A stretch of 64,000 nt of DNA from Gilliamella apicola (GTDB lineage Bacteria > Pseudomonadota > Gammaproteobacteria > Enterobacterales > Orbaceae): positions 2,914,001 to 2,978,000 of the forward strand of contig NZ_CP007445.1 in NCBI RefSeq assembly GCF_000599985.1. Direction: 5' to 3'. This document shows positions 36,014 to 44,958 of this stretch, one piece after another; the first letter of the stretch is position 1; each line of letters starts with the position of its first letter. The notes beneath the pieces are model-generated. The model did not search any database and was not told where the DNA came from. It saw only the letters and a list, made by a program, of their open reading frames with translations. A program made the position numbers and the translations under genes.

Positions 36014-37642
36014 ATGAAAAAGAATGTCGTGTTTGGATTTTTAGGGAATGTATTGGATCAACGTGGTAAAGGAAAACGACGCTGGAAGAATTGGCGACCG
36101 ACTATTGATTTATGTCATCAATCCGATATGCCAGTTACTCGATTAGAACTGCTCTATTCTCCGAACGATTATGAGCTACTTTGTACCATCGTTAAAGATA
36201 TTAAGATTTTATCACCTCATACTGAAGTAAACCCCATTGAGGTAAACATTGATAATCCATGGGATTTTGAGCAAGTTTATACCTTCCTTTTTGATATTTC
36301 GAAAAACTACGCATTTAATTCAGAACAAGAAGCGTATTATTTACATATCACAACAGGTACCCATGTTATGCAGATTTGTTGGTTTTTACTGGCAGAATCA
36401 CGCTATTTTCCTGCTAAATTATTACAAATGTCCCCTCCGAAAAAAGAGCCTCTGACCGAAAATAATAAAATTAATGAAATTGAGGAAAGCGATCCGATTG
36501 CGCTTACCCCTTGCGGGATAATGAGTATTATTGATTTAAATTTAAATCGTTACGATAAAATCCTAACCCGTTTTCAGCAATATGCTCAGCAAGCGACCGA
36601 GCTATTAAAATCTGGCATCGCAACTCGTAGCACACAATTTAATCAGCTTATTGCCGAAATCGAACAAGTGGCGAGCCGTTCCCATGCACCTATTTTATTA
36701 TGTGGACCAACGGGCGCGGGTAAATCATTTTTGGCAAAACAGATTTATTTACTCAAACAAACCAATCATCAAATCAAAGGACAATTTGTTGAAATCAATT
36801 GCGCCACGCTACGCGGTGATAGCGCAATATCAACCTTGTTTGGTCATGTTAAAGGCGCCTTTACGGGAGCCAATCTTGCGCGCACAGGATTACTTAAAAA
36901 TGCCGATGGTGGCTTACTGTTTTTAGATGAAATTGGCGAACTGGGACTTGATGAGCAAGCGATGTTATTAAAAGCCATTGAAGAAAAACAATTTTACCCG
37001 TTTGGTAGTGACAAACCGATACACAGTGATTTTCAATTAATCGCCGGTACCAATAAAGATCTTAAATTAGCCATTGCCAATGGTGAGTTTCGTGAAGATC
37101 TGTTTGCTCGAATCAATTTGTGGAATTATCAACTACCGGGCTTAGTGGATAGAAAAGAGGATATTGAACCCAATATTGATTTTGAATTGGCGCGCTATGC
37201 CAAAGAATATGGCATTATGCCACGCTTTAATCAACAGTCACGCCAAGCTTATCTTAAATTCGCTACCTCACCACAAGCCTTATGGCAAGGTAACTTTCGT
37301 GAATTAAACAGTTCAATTATTCGCATGGCAACCTTAGCGCCGCAAGCGAACATTACCATTGAACAGGTTGAACAAGAAATTAAACGCCTAAGTCAAAATT
37401 GGACTTCTGCACCAAATAGTTATGATGACTTAATACCTAATGAAATTGATGAATTTGACCGTTATCAACTGGAAAAAGTGATCGAAATCTGCCAAAAAAG
37501 TAGTAGTTTATCAGAAGCTGGCCGACAATTATTTGCCATATCCCGAACTAAAAAGCAACGCAGTAACGATGCTGATCGCTTAAAAAAATACTTAGCTAAA
37601 TTTGGTCTGAGTTGGGAAAGAATACATAGTAAGAACGGATGA
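36014..37642 (+). CDS. rtcR: Sigma-54-dependent activator RtcR
   Basis: Activator of the RNA-repair genes. N-terminal CARF-like sensor domain (about residues 1-160; VVFGFLGNVLDQRGKGKRRW, YYLHITTGTHVMQICWFLLA), thought to respond to RNA fragments with cyclic phosphate ends. Then the AAA+ domain (about 190-430): Walker A GPTGAGKS, the sigma-54-contacting GAFTGA loop and Walker B LLFLDEIGE. The C-terminal region is helical (LSEAGRQLFAISRTKKQRS). ATG at 36014 gives 542 residues and aligns with E. coli RtcR; the frame upstream to 35933 is a hydrophobic non-conserved extension. Confidence 0.95.
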   Translation: MKKNVVFGFLGNVLDQRGKGKRRWKNWRPTIDLCHQSDMPVTRLELLYSPNDYELLCTIVKDIKILSPHTEVNPIEVNIDNPWDFEQVYTFLFDISKNYAFNSEQEAYYLHITTGTHVMQICWFLLAESRYFPAKLLQMSPPKKEPLTENNKINEIEESDPIALTPCGIMSIIDLNLNRYDKILTRFQQYAQQATELLKSGIATRSTQFNQLIAEIEQVASRSHAPILLCGPTGAGKSFLAKQIYLLKQTNHQIKGQFVEINCATLRGDSAISTLFGHVKGAFTGANLARTGLLKNADGGLLFLDEIGELGLDEQAMLLKAIEEKQFYPFGSDKPIHSDFQLIAGTNKDLKLAIANGEFREDLFARINLWNYQLPGLVDRKEDIEPNIDFELARYAKEYGIMPRFNQQSRQAYLKFATSPQALWQGNFRELNSSIIRMATLAPQANITIEQVEQEIKRLSQNWTSAPNSYDDLIPNEIDEFDRYQLEKVIEICQKSSSLSEAGRQLFAISRTKKQRSNDADRLKKYLAKFGLSWERIHSKNG

Positions 37643-37685
37643 TCAAATAAAAAAATGATTTACTAGTTTACATATTAATAAACTT

Positions 37686-37700
37686 TGGTCTAGAATACGC
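37686..37700 (+). promoter_or_regulatory. Candidate sigma-54 promoter of the rtcB paralogue
   Basis: TGGTCTAGAATACGC, with the GG and GC dinucleotides in correct 10-base spacing. The -24 box is TGGTCT against TGGCAC and the -12 box is ACGC against TTGC. Weaker than the rtcB promoter, but placed between rtcR and the second ligase gene, 90 bases upstream of its start. Confidence 0.5.
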
Positions 37701-37704
37701 CCAC

Positions 37705-37759
37705 TTTCCTGAATAGTGCTGCTGCAGGAAACAGTAATTATCCTCTCAAATTGAGAGGA
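37705..37759 (+). ncRNA. Structured leader of the rtcB paralogue
   Basis: Two consecutive hairpins in the predicted 5' leader. The first is TTTCCTG (37705-37711) with CAGGAAA (37725-37731). The second is TCCTCTCAA (37741-37749) with TTGAGAGGA (37751-37759), a 9-bp perfect palindrome with one central base. No T-run, so not a plain terminator. Could be a control element, or a target/substrate of the ligase it precedes; this is inference. Confidence 0.45.
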
Positions 37760-37789
37760 CGGTATTTTATTGTTTTCTAGGTGGCTATT

Positions 37790-39187
37790 ATGTCTACATT
37801 TACCCGTTTACAAAAACGTTTATCCCGATGTGGGATTGAAACTCATTTTAATAATGATATCTATACATTTAATAAACAAGATATTACAGCACAAGTACTG
37901 TTACCCAATCCGTTACCTTTAGAAGAAAAAGCGGTTGAGCAGTTACTTGATTTTGCATCGGTAACAATGCCCAATAGTGACGGCAAAGTTTGCGCTGCAA
38001 GGGCTACGCCAGACTTTCATCCCGGTGCGACTGCACCAGTTGGAAGTATTGTTGCCACTACCCCTAATTTAATTATTCCCGCAGCGATAGGCACGGATAT
38101 TAATTGTGGTATGCGCCTATTTACTACAGGTTTAAGCCTTAATGAGGTGACTGAACAAAAATCAAAACTCATTGAGCAATTAAAACAGGTGTTATTGCAT
38201 GATGAGCGCGATGTACCGGTTACACCCACATCTTTTCAAGCGCTCTTTGATGAAGGCCTTACCGCTTGGTTGGGAGCTTTACCGCAACAAGGTTTATGGA
38301 ATAGTGTCAATTTTGATCGGCTAACGCATGAGATTAGTAAAATTTCTGGCAATGATCTTCTTTCAGCCGATAGCCAGTATGCTCCCGAAGCCTTTTTTGA
38401 AAAACGAGCGATTATTCGTCCGTCAAGTTTAGGCACAGTTGGTTCAGGTAACCATTTTGTTGAATTACAAATTGTTGATGAAATTATTGATCGCCATGTT
38501 GCTTATCAATTAGGTTTAAAGAAAGATGCTATTGTGGTTATGATCCATACTGGATCACGTGATGTCGGTTTTTATATTGGCAAGCGTTGGCAAGATAAAG
38601 CCAAAGCATTATGGCCTGCTGATCAAAAATATCCTAAATCAGGTTTATTTGCTTTGACTGACAATCATGCTCAAGAGTATTTGCAAGCGATGGGTGTTGC
38701 TGCTCGTTATGCTTGGATAAATCGCATTGTGATCACAGAGCTGGTGCGTAAAACCTTTAACACACTCTTTAAGCAGGATGCGAGTCAATTATTGGTCGAT
38801 ATATCACACAATGTTATTTTTCCTGAAAATGGTATGAATATTCATCGTAAAGGCGCAACACCCGCGCACTTAGGTGAAATCGCTTTAATACCTGGATCTA
38901 TGGGTGATTATTCTTATGTTGCAATAGGAAAAGGTCATCCTGATTGGTTATGGTCTTGCTCGCATGGCGCAGGACGAGCAGAAAAAAGGCAAACGATGCG
39001 CAGCAAGAAGTTGGTTTCTGATAACTCTTTATTGCCATGGCAATGCGTTACTTTGAAACAAGAACGACTATTTGAGGAAGCGCCTGCTGCATATAAACCT
39101 ATTACCCCCGTCATTCAAGCGCAAGAAAACGCTGGATTAATCCAAACCGCCGTTAAACTTAAACCTTGGATAACGTTTAAAGTATAA
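37790..39187 (+). CDS. Second RtcB-family RNA ligase (divergent clade)
   Basis: 465-residue RtcB paralogue, only distantly similar to the canonical copy at 34383. All catalytic and metal positions are kept in altered contexts: IGTDINCGM (Asp, Cys), GTVGSGNHFVE (His), VMIHTGSRDVG (His), DISHNVIF in place of the NCHHNY motif, HRKGATPA, IPGSMGDYSYV and WSCSHGAGRAEKR with the nucleophile His. The ATG at 37790 follows AGGTGG; GTG three codons upstream is less likely. Downstream of rtcR on the same strand. No prfH-type partner is adjacent. Probably an active ligase with different RNA targets. Confidence 0.88.
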   Translation: MSTFTRLQKRLSRCGIETHFNNDIYTFNKQDITAQVLLPNPLPLEEKAVEQLLDFASVTMPNSDGKVCAARATPDFHPGATAPVGSIVATTPNLIIPAAIGTDINCGMRLFTTGLSLNEVTEQKSKLIEQLKQVLLHDERDVPVTPTSFQALFDEGLTAWLGALPQQGLWNSVNFDRLTHEISKISGNDLLSADSQYAPEAFFEKRAIIRPSSLGTVGSGNHFVELQIVDEIIDRHVAYQLGLKKDAIVVMIHTGSRDVGFYIGKRWQDKAKALWPADQKYPKSGLFALTDNHAQEYLQAMGVAARYAWINRIVITELVRKTFNTLFKQDASQLLVDISHNVIFPENGMNIHRKGATPAHLGEIALIPGSMGDYSYVAIGKGHPDWLWSCSHGAGRAEKRQTMRSKKLVSDNSLLPWQCVTLKQERLFEEAPAAYKPITPVIQAQENAGLIQTAVKLKPWITFKV

Positions 39188-39240
39188 TGTAAAAAAGATT
39201 TCAGTTTCTTTAAAAAATTGGGATCTCTATAGAGCATAAA

Positions 39241-39278
39241 TAAAGATAATGGCTGATGTCATTATCTTTATTATTTTA
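39241..39278 (+). terminator. Terminator after the second rtcB
   Basis: TAAAGATAATG (39241-39251), 8-base loop, CATTATCTTTA (39260-39270), then TTATTTTA. A perfect 11-bp stem 54 bases after the stop, shared with the convergent ggt gene. Confidence 0.8.
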
Positions 39279-39319
39279 GTTCTAGCATTTCTGATTTGAT
39301 CTACTATTTTAATCAATCA

Positions 39320-41065
39320 TTAATAACCGGCAGCCAAACCATCACCACGAGGATCGGTTGCCCCCATTAATCGATGATTATCGGCATCAATTAAAATTGC
39401 ACCGGCATGCCCCATGGTATCGGTATAATCATCAACGACTTTCACATTATGTCCACGCGATTTAAGAGTATCAATAATATTCTTAGCGACTCGCCCTTCT
39501 ATTTTAAGATCATTGGATGATGCTCCCCAAGTTCGCCCATGTAACCATCTTGGTGCATTAATGGCATCTTGAGGAGACAAATTAAAATCGACAATTCGCG
39601 TGACAATGGCCGCTTGAGTTTGTGGTTGCCCTTCTCCTCCCATAGTGCCATAAACCAGATACGGTGCACCCTCTTTAAATAACATGGCTGGATTTAAGGT
39701 ATGAAAGGTTCGTTTATTCGGCTCTAAACGATTAATATGATTAGGATCGAGTGAAAAAAAGCTACCTCTGTTTTGCAGTAAAATTCCGGTATCTTTGGCG
39801 ACAATTCCTGAACCAAAATCATGATAAATACTTTGAATGATAGAAACCGCATTCCCTTGTGCATCAACAACGCCAAACCAAACCGTATCCCCTTTTGGAT
39901 CTAATGGCTTAATATCGATACGTGCAGTTTGCATATCAATTTGTTTAGCTTGCTGTTGACCATGCTGAGAGGATAATAAGAACTCAAGCGGGATCGGGTT
40001 AAAATCAGGATCCGTCAAATATTTATCACGATCAGCAAACGCTTGCTTGGTCGCCTCAATAATTAAATGATAATAATCAGCACTGCCTTCGCCTAATGAT
40101 TTAACATCAAAATTATTTAATATATTAAGAATCTCTAAAGAAGCCATCCCTTGTGTATTAGGAGGCAAATTATAAGCCGTATACTGCCGATAGTTAACAT
40201 GAATAGGAGAAACCCATGTTGCTTTATGATTAGCAAAATCATCTAAGGTCAACACACCGCCATGACGCTTTAAATCAGCAACAATTTTCTGAGCAATATT
40301 GCCACGATAAAATACCGTTGCACCGTCATTGGCAATAGACTTTAATGAAGTTGCTAAATCAGGTTGTTTGAGAATTTCGCCGATTTGATAGACTTCACCA
40401 CCTTTTTTTAGAAATACTCTTTTAAACTCATCAAAACGTTTAAGATCACGAAACTCTTTATCTTTAGTATCAATATTGACTGTAGACCAATAATTTAAAC
40501 TCGGTGAAACGGCAAATCCATGTTCAGCATAATTGATTGCCGAATCAAACAACTTGTTCCACGGTAAAGAGTTATTCATACTTTTTGATGCATACTGATA
40601 AGCTTCATCCCAACCAGAAACCACGCCAGGGACGGTATTAGCGGCTAAATAACCACGCGACGGAATTTTATCTAACCCTTGTTGCTTATAAAATGCAATC
40701 GTCGCCAGACTACCCGATCGCCCGCTGGCATTTAATCCCTTAATTTCTTTGGTTTTTGAATTATAAATTATCCAAAAATTATCACCACCAATAGTATTCA
40801 TTTGTGGATAAACAACCGCTAATGTCGATGCAACCGCAATAGCAGCATCAACCGCATTACCACCTTGATGTAACACATCCAGACCGGCTTGAGTTGCTAA
40901 ATAATTTGGCGAAGTCACCATTACATGGGTAGTGATTGGATTAAGACATCGAGAAGGCGTCTCACAATATTTACCTGTTTCTGAAAAAGGCAACGGTTCC
41001 GCCTGACACAATCCACTCACGAACAACATACCCAATAACAGCTTAACTTTATATTTCTTTTCCAT
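39320..41065 (-). CDS. ggt: Gamma-glutamyltransferase
   Basis: Periplasmic N-terminal-nucleophile enzyme that hydrolyses or transfers the gamma-glutamyl group of glutathione and glutamine. Start at the second ATG (41065), which has GAGGA at proper distance, giving 581 residues. Signal peptide VKLLLGMLFVSGLCQAEPLP. The large subunit starts around residue 50 (MVTSPNYLATQAGLDVLHQG) and has GRSG and GLNASGRSG. The autocleavage/nucleophile Thr is around residue 394 (KGDTVWFGVVD) and begins the small subunit, with YGTMGGEGQPQTQ. The sequence before the Thr and QSIYHDFGSG are closer to YwrD-type GGTs than to E. coli Ggt. Confidence 0.9.
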   Translation of the reverse strand: MEKKYKVKLLLGMLFVSGLCQAEPLPFSETGKYCETPSRCLNPITTHVMVTSPNYLATQAGLDVLHQGGNAVDAAIAVASTLAVVYPQMNTIGGDNFWIIYNSKTKEIKGLNASGRSGSLATIAFYKQQGLDKIPSRGYLAANTVPGVVSGWDEAYQYASKSMNNSLPWNKLFDSAINYAEHGFAVSPSLNYWSTVNIDTKDKEFRDLKRFDEFKRVFLKKGGEVYQIGEILKQPDLATSLKSIANDGATVFYRGNIAQKIVADLKRHGGVLTLDDFANHKATWVSPIHVNYRQYTAYNLPPNTQGMASLEILNILNNFDVKSLGEGSADYYHLIIEATKQAFADRDKYLTDPDFNPIPLEFLLSSQHGQQQAKQIDMQTARIDIKPLDPKGDTVWFGVVDAQGNAVSIIQSIYHDFGSGIVAKDTGILLQNRGSFFSLDPNHINRLEPNKRTFHTLNPAMLFKEGAPYLVYGTMGGEGQPQTQAAIVTRIVDFNLSPQDAINAPRWLHGRTWGASSNDLKIEGRVAKNIIDTLKSRGHNVKVVDDYTDTMGHAGAILIDADNHRLMGATDPRGDGLAAGY

Positions 41066-41262
41066 TTTAACCATTCCTCATCTATTAATGATAACTAAGG
41101 AATGCATTTTTTATGCCAAAAATTATAAACCCAAAGCTATTAAGTAAAATTATAATGACATATCAATTCAGCACCAAAAGACGTGAGATTTATCTTCAAG
41201 GGTTATAAATACTTATTAACTTAACTAAAAACAGCCTAATAACACGGAGATTATTAAAAATA

Positions 41263-41302
41263 ATTACAATGAAATAACATAGACTCCTGAATAATTTTTA
41301 CA
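41263..41302 (+). repeat. Dispersed 40-bp repeat, copy 2
   Basis: Unit beginning ATTACAATG with core CATAGACTCCTGAATAATTT and ending TTACA. Differs from copy 1 at only a few positions. It lies alone in the 456-bp gene-free stretch (41066-41521) between ggt and the methyltransferase gene. With copy 3 it brackets the restriction-modification pair as direct repeats. No gene is supported in the rest of that stretch. Confidence 0.82.
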
Positions 41303-41521
41303 TGAAATTTCAGGGTAAAAAGGAAAGGGTTTTAAGAAGATATTTTATAACACTGTAAGTTAATATCTAAAAAGAAAATAAGGATCAACATTTTCTTATA
41401 TGGAAGTATATTGGTATAGAAAATAGAATAAGAAAGATTTTTTTTAAGATATAAATTTTCTATTTACTGTGTTATTTAATATTGATTATTAAATAGCACA
41501 GCATTTTAGAAATAAATAATA

Positions 41522-42517
41522 TTATTTTAAAAAAAGCTTGATTTGATTAGCGACAGCTTCTGCTAGCTTTACTGGCACAGCATTTCCAATCATTTTATAA
41601 GCATCCGCTAACGAACTATAATAAAATTTAAAATCATCAGGGAAAGTTTGAATTCGAGCACATTCTCTTACAGATAATCTTCGATAAAGTTCTTCTTTAC
41701 CTTCAACAAATTGAAATTTATCTTTGCCTACATTTACCATAACTGGAGCTTGTGGATGAATAGGTGCATGTCTAGCTCCTGCTTGAATAGTAAAACTCTG
41801 TTGCTCCCAAGTTCTAACTCTATTACGGGACATAAAAATTGTTGAAAAATCACCAATAAAATATTCATGATTTAATATAGCTAATTTATTTCCATGTGAT
41901 TTATTTTTTTCCAACGCTGGAATAGCTGTATTTCGTAAATCAAAAATTGAATCCTTTAGCGATATTTTAGTTTTTAATGGTGTTGGAAATTCAAATTTAA
42001 CTTGGAGATCTTTTCTAAAACCAACATAAAACACACGTTTTCTATCTTGAGGTACACCATAATCAGAAGCATTTAAAGTTTGAATAAATACATCATATCC
42101 TATTCCTGCATTACCAAATAGCTTAACTATATTTTGAACTGCCTCTAAATGTCGTTTTGACATCATACCAGAAACATTTTCTGCAACAAAAAACTTAGGT
42201 TGTATATCCTCTAAAAGACGAATAAATTCGAAAAATAATTTGCCTCTATCATCACTTATACCTCTTAGTGCACCAGCCTCTGACCAACTTTGACATGGAG
42301 GACCTCCTATAATACCTTCAATTACTTCAGTATTTTTTAAAAGTTCGTCTGAGTTTATTTTCCTAATGTCCCCCTTAATTAAAGGTGCAGAATGGTTTTT
42401 CTCATATGTTTCCCATATAGATTTATCATATTCATTTGCAATGACTATTTCAAACCCTGCATTTTTGAATCCTAAGTCAAGTCCACCAGCACCTGAAAAT
42501 AAAGATATAATATTCAT
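41522..42517 (-). CDS. Type II cytosine-5 DNA methyltransferase, HaeIII-like (GGCC)
   Basis: 331 residues. C5-MTase motifs in order: [23 protein letters not shown] with the catalytic Cys75, [26 protein letters not shown], then the target-recognition region, and [11 protein letters not shown]. It aligns very closely with M.HaeIII from recall, including the target-recognition part ([20 protein letters not shown]), so the target is probably GGCC, methylated at the inner cytosine. It is 14 nt downstream of its partner endonuclease gene. Markedly AT-rich codon use points to transfer. Confidence 0.92.
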   Translation of the reverse strand: MNIISLFSGAGGLDLGFKNAGFEIVIANEYDKSIWETYEKNHSAPLIKGDIRKINSDELLKNTEVIEGIIGGPPCQSWSEAGALRGISDDRGKLFFEFIRLLEDIQPKFFVAENVSGMMSKRHLEAVQNIVKLFGNAGIGYDVFIQTLNASDYGVPQDRKRVFYVGFRKDLQVKFEFPTPLKTKISLKDSIFDLRNTAIPALEKNKSHGNKLAILNHEYFIGDFSTIFMSRNRVRTWEQQSFTIQAGARHAPIHPQAPVMVNVGKDKFQFVEGKEELYRRLSVRECARIQTFPDDFKFYYSSLADAYKMIGNAVPVKLAEAVANQIKLFLK

Positions 42518-42531
42518 ATATTCTACTCTTA

Positions 42532-43389
42532 TTACTGTAAGAAAAATGTGATAAGTTTAGCACCTTTTAACCGAGCTGAATTGTCTGGACATTTAATCAT
42601 TACGTCTTCTATCATAAAATTTTCTAAATATTTTTCAGCTTTTTCTAGTTTATTACGATCTTCCTCACTAAATGTTAAATATTTATCATTATTAATTAGT
42701 ACCATTAAATTAAATGAAGATATTTCTTTAGGTTTATAAATATAATTAAAAACTTTAATAGGATTATCTATATGCCACATGCCACGTATTCTTAAATTTG
42801 TAATCCCTAAAGGATCAACTTTATTTACTCTACCTAACTCTTTCGTTTCAGAAAATTCAACTCCGTCTATAGTTAAAATACCTTGTTTAATTTTTAGTTT
42901 AATTCTTTCGTAAATTTCTAAACTCGCTGCATAATCAACACCATAAACGAAACATAAAGATTTAAGTGAATGTTTATAAATTTGACCAATGACATAAATC
43001 ATGTCCTTTTCATCCCAATCCTCACAGGAAATGCAAGCTTTAGCGAGCATGGAACTGTTGGAATATAACTTAGCCTTTGGATAAGACGAATTTAAAGCTA
43101 TAGCTGCCCCAGCAGTTTCGATTTTTTTGATCTCGATTGCATCACCAGCATTTATCATTGCATCAGGAGGATTATTTTGATTTCCTATATAACTAAATAA
43201 TTCATTTCGTTTTTCAAGTCGTATTCGTTCATTTGGTTCATTAACAGTTCCACAAAAAAGATCAATAATAAATTCTTCTAGTCCTCTACCTTGATTATTT
43301 ACCCGATTTTTTCCATCACTCATTTCTGAAATTTGAATAGCTGGTAATTTTATCAAATGTAAAATTGCTTTTATTAAATTAGTTTCCAT
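42532..43389 (-). CDS. NgoPII-family restriction endonuclease (GGCC)
   Basis: 285 residues. PD-(D/E)XK nuclease core in [20 protein letters not shown] (Asp, then Glu-Ile-Lys). N-terminal [17 protein letters not shown] and the overall length fit the NgoPII family, whose founder cuts GGCC; the adjacent HaeIII-like methyltransferase agrees. Conserved [12 protein letters not shown] lies in the C-terminal half. The endonuclease gene precedes the methyltransferase gene in the same operon. No C-protein regulator gene is seen. Confidence 0.88.
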   Translation of the reverse strand: METNLIKAILHLIKLPAIQISEMSDGKNRVNNQGRGLEEFIIDLFCGTVNEPNERIRLEKRNELFSYIGNQNNPPDAMINAGDAIEIKKIETAGAAIALNSSYPKAKLYSNSSMLAKACISCEDWDEKDMIYVIGQIYKHSLKSLCFVYGVDYAASLEIYERIKLKIKQGILTIDGVEFSETKELGRVNKVDPLGITNLRIRGMWHIDNPIKVFNYIYKPKEISSFNLMVLINNDKYLTFSEEDRNKLEKAEKYLENFMIEDVMIKCPDNSARLKGAKLITFFLQ

Positions 43390-43506
43390 TTAAATAATCC
43401 TTCACTTTAAAGACAACATTATACTTAAATAATGTTTAGTAACTAATTATAAAATCCTTTATTGAAAATATTAATTATAATTAAATCAGTTAAAGTAACT
43501 ACTTCA

Positions 43507-43635
43507 TTAAATTGAAACGAACAATGCTTTTGTTATACCAACAATGACTGATTCTAATATTGATTCATTACTATCTACATAAATACACTTTGCAATAGCC
43601 CACCACCAATACCACAAATTAAGAAACTTGTTTAT
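43507..43635 (-). pseudogene. Possible coding remnant between the R-M genes and the IS
   Basis: Start-less minus-strand frame of 42 codons before a stop. It includes NLWYWWWAIAKCIYVDSNES and ESVIVGITKALFVSI, which has codon structure unlike random AT-rich DNA. Together with nearby non-coding sequence (43390-43764, no other gene seen) it suggests an older gene lost from this spot. Not recognised. Confidence 0.3.
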
Positions 43636-43746
43636 TTATGGATTTAGATTAGTTAGTCATAAGATTATTAATAATAGTTAATTAAAAAAGTGGATATTTT
43701 TTGAAACGTATTCTTAAAAAGCTTTCGTTTTAAATTGTATTAACGA

Positions 43747-43764
43747 TTTAAAACGAAATGATAT
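43747..43764 (+). repeat. Dispersed repeat copy 3, left part, ending in the IS target duplication
   Basis: TTTAAAACGAAATGATAT aligns with the first 18 bases of copies 1 (14 of 18 identical) and 2 (13 of 18). Its last four bases ATAT (43761-43764) are the left copy of the IS target-site duplication. The repeat continues on the far side of the IS. Confidence 0.7.
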
Positions 43765-43804
43765 TGTAAATACCCCATTGTTAGCACACAAATCAAGTAG
43801 AAAA

Positions 43805-44629
43805 TCATGCTATTTGCTTCATGTTTCTATATTCAATTGGTGTCATATTATTTAATGCTTCATGCGGTCTTTCTGTGTTATACATTTCTAACCACTCTTC
43901 GGTTATTTTTCTTACTTGTTCCAGATTTTTAAATAAATACAGATCTAATACCTCCGTTCGATATGTGCGGTTAAATCGTTCTATATAGCCGTTTTGATAA
44001 GGACTACCTGGTTTAATATAATCTAGGGTTATTCCATGTGATTTTGCCCAACTTGTAAATCTGTTTGAGGTAAATTCTGTGCCATTATCAACGCGTATTT
44101 TTAATGGATAACCGTGATATTGAGCCAGTCTGTCTAAATAACGGGTAATTCTACCTGCCGATAAACTGACCGCAATATCAATGCCTAATGCCTCTCGATT
44201 AAAGTCATCAATAACATTAAAGGTTCTAAATCGGCGGTGATTTTGAGAACTATCACTCATAAAATCCATTGACCAACATTCTCCCAAACGACTTGGTACT
44301 GATAATGGCTCTGGATAACGTTGGGGCAATCGTTTATTGCGTTTAGAACGAATATTGAGTTTTAACTGACAATAAACTCGATAAATCCGTTTATGATTCC
44401 ACGTATATCCCAGTTTCCTGATTCGATGAAAACACTTAGGAAATCCCCAACGTAAATGCTTGTCTGTTATTGACTTAAGTAATGAAATAATCATAGTGTC
44501 ATCTGCCGATTTAGGTTGATAGTAGTAAGCACAGCGACTTAAATTCACAATAGTGCAACTCATTTTAATTGTTATACTGTATTGTGACTGTAGTGTTTGT
44601 GCCCAACTCTTACGAACTGCCGTCGGCAC
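43805..44629 (-). CDS. IS3-family transposase OrfB (DDE integrase domain)
   Basis: 274 residues from a GTG at 44629 that overlaps the OrfA stop (TAGTG). N-terminal HTH_21-like region (LRWGFPKCFHRIRKLGYTWN), then the rve core: first Asp in ECWSMDFMSD, second in IRVDNGTEFTS, Glu in YQNGYIERFNRTYRTEVLDL. All three catalytic acids are present. In IS3 elements OrfB is mostly made as an OrfAB fusion by -1 frameshifting; an AAAAAAG slippery stretch lies at the OrfA end (minus strand, 44635-44641). Confidence 0.95.
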   Translation of the reverse strand: MPTAVRKSWAQTLQSQYSITIKMSCTIVNLSRCAYYYQPKSADDTMIISLLKSITDKHLRWGFPKCFHRIRKLGYTWNHKRIYRVYCQLKLNIRSKRNKRLPQRYPEPLSVPSRLGECWSMDFMSDSSQNHRRFRTFNVIDDFNREALGIDIAVSLSAGRITRYLDRLAQYHGYPLKIRVDNGTEFTSNRFTSWAKSHGITLDYIKPGSPYQNGYIERFNRTYRTEVLDLYLFKNLEQVRKITEEWLEMYNTERPHEALNNMTPIEYRNMKQIA

Positions 44630-44886
44630 TATAGCTTTTTTATTATTTCTTGCTGGAGCTGAGAAGTTAAACTTAATTCAGCATACATCTGTTTAAGTTT
44701 ACGATTTTCAGCTTCCAGCTGTTTTAACCGCGTAATGTCCGATGATTGCATACCGCCATATTTATCTCGCCATTTATAAAAAGTAGAAACGGCCATACCA
44801 TATTTACGGCAAAGCTCTTTAATAGGGATACCAACTTCAGCTTCTTTTAAAATGGAGACAATTTGGTGTTCCGATAATTTTTTCAT
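44629..44886 (-). CDS. IS3-family transposase OrfA
   Basis: 85-residue DNA-binding subunit. Helix-turn-helix EHQIVSILKEAEVGIPIKEL followed by CRKYGMAVSTFYKWRDKYGG, then a C-terminal leucine zipper (LKQLEAENRKLKQMYAELSL). It has AAGGAGA before the ATG. It ends in a run of Lys codons that includes the slippery AAAAAAG. Confidence 0.95.
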   Translation of the reverse strand: MKKLSEHQIVSILKEAEVGIPIKELCRKYGMAVSTFYKWRDKYGGMQSSDITRLKQLEAENRKLKQMYAELSLTSQLQQEIIKKL

Positions 44887-44958
44887 ATTGAAATTCTCCT
44901 TAAAAATATTATAGAGAATTTTCTACTTTTTTATGTACTATTTTAGGGGATAGTTACA

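Larger units (their letters stand above)
43765..44958 (-). mobile_element. IS3-family insertion sequence, IS407-like, complete
   Basis: A 1194-bp element with two overlapping ORFs on the minus strand. Terminal inverted repeats are imperfect: inward from the left, TGTAAATACCCC; inward from the right, TGTAACTATCCCC. Both continue to a shared AAGTAGAAAAT about 30-40 bases in. Flanked by the 4-bp duplication ATAT (43761-43764 and 44959-44962). 4-bp duplications and this OrfB type fit the IS407 group. It looks intact and could be active. Confidence 0.9.

Noticed and set aside
41155..41208. 17-codon plus-strand ORF between ggt and the methyltransferase gene
   Set aside because: Too short, no ribosome site, no conserved neighbour. 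Such ORFs are expected by chance.
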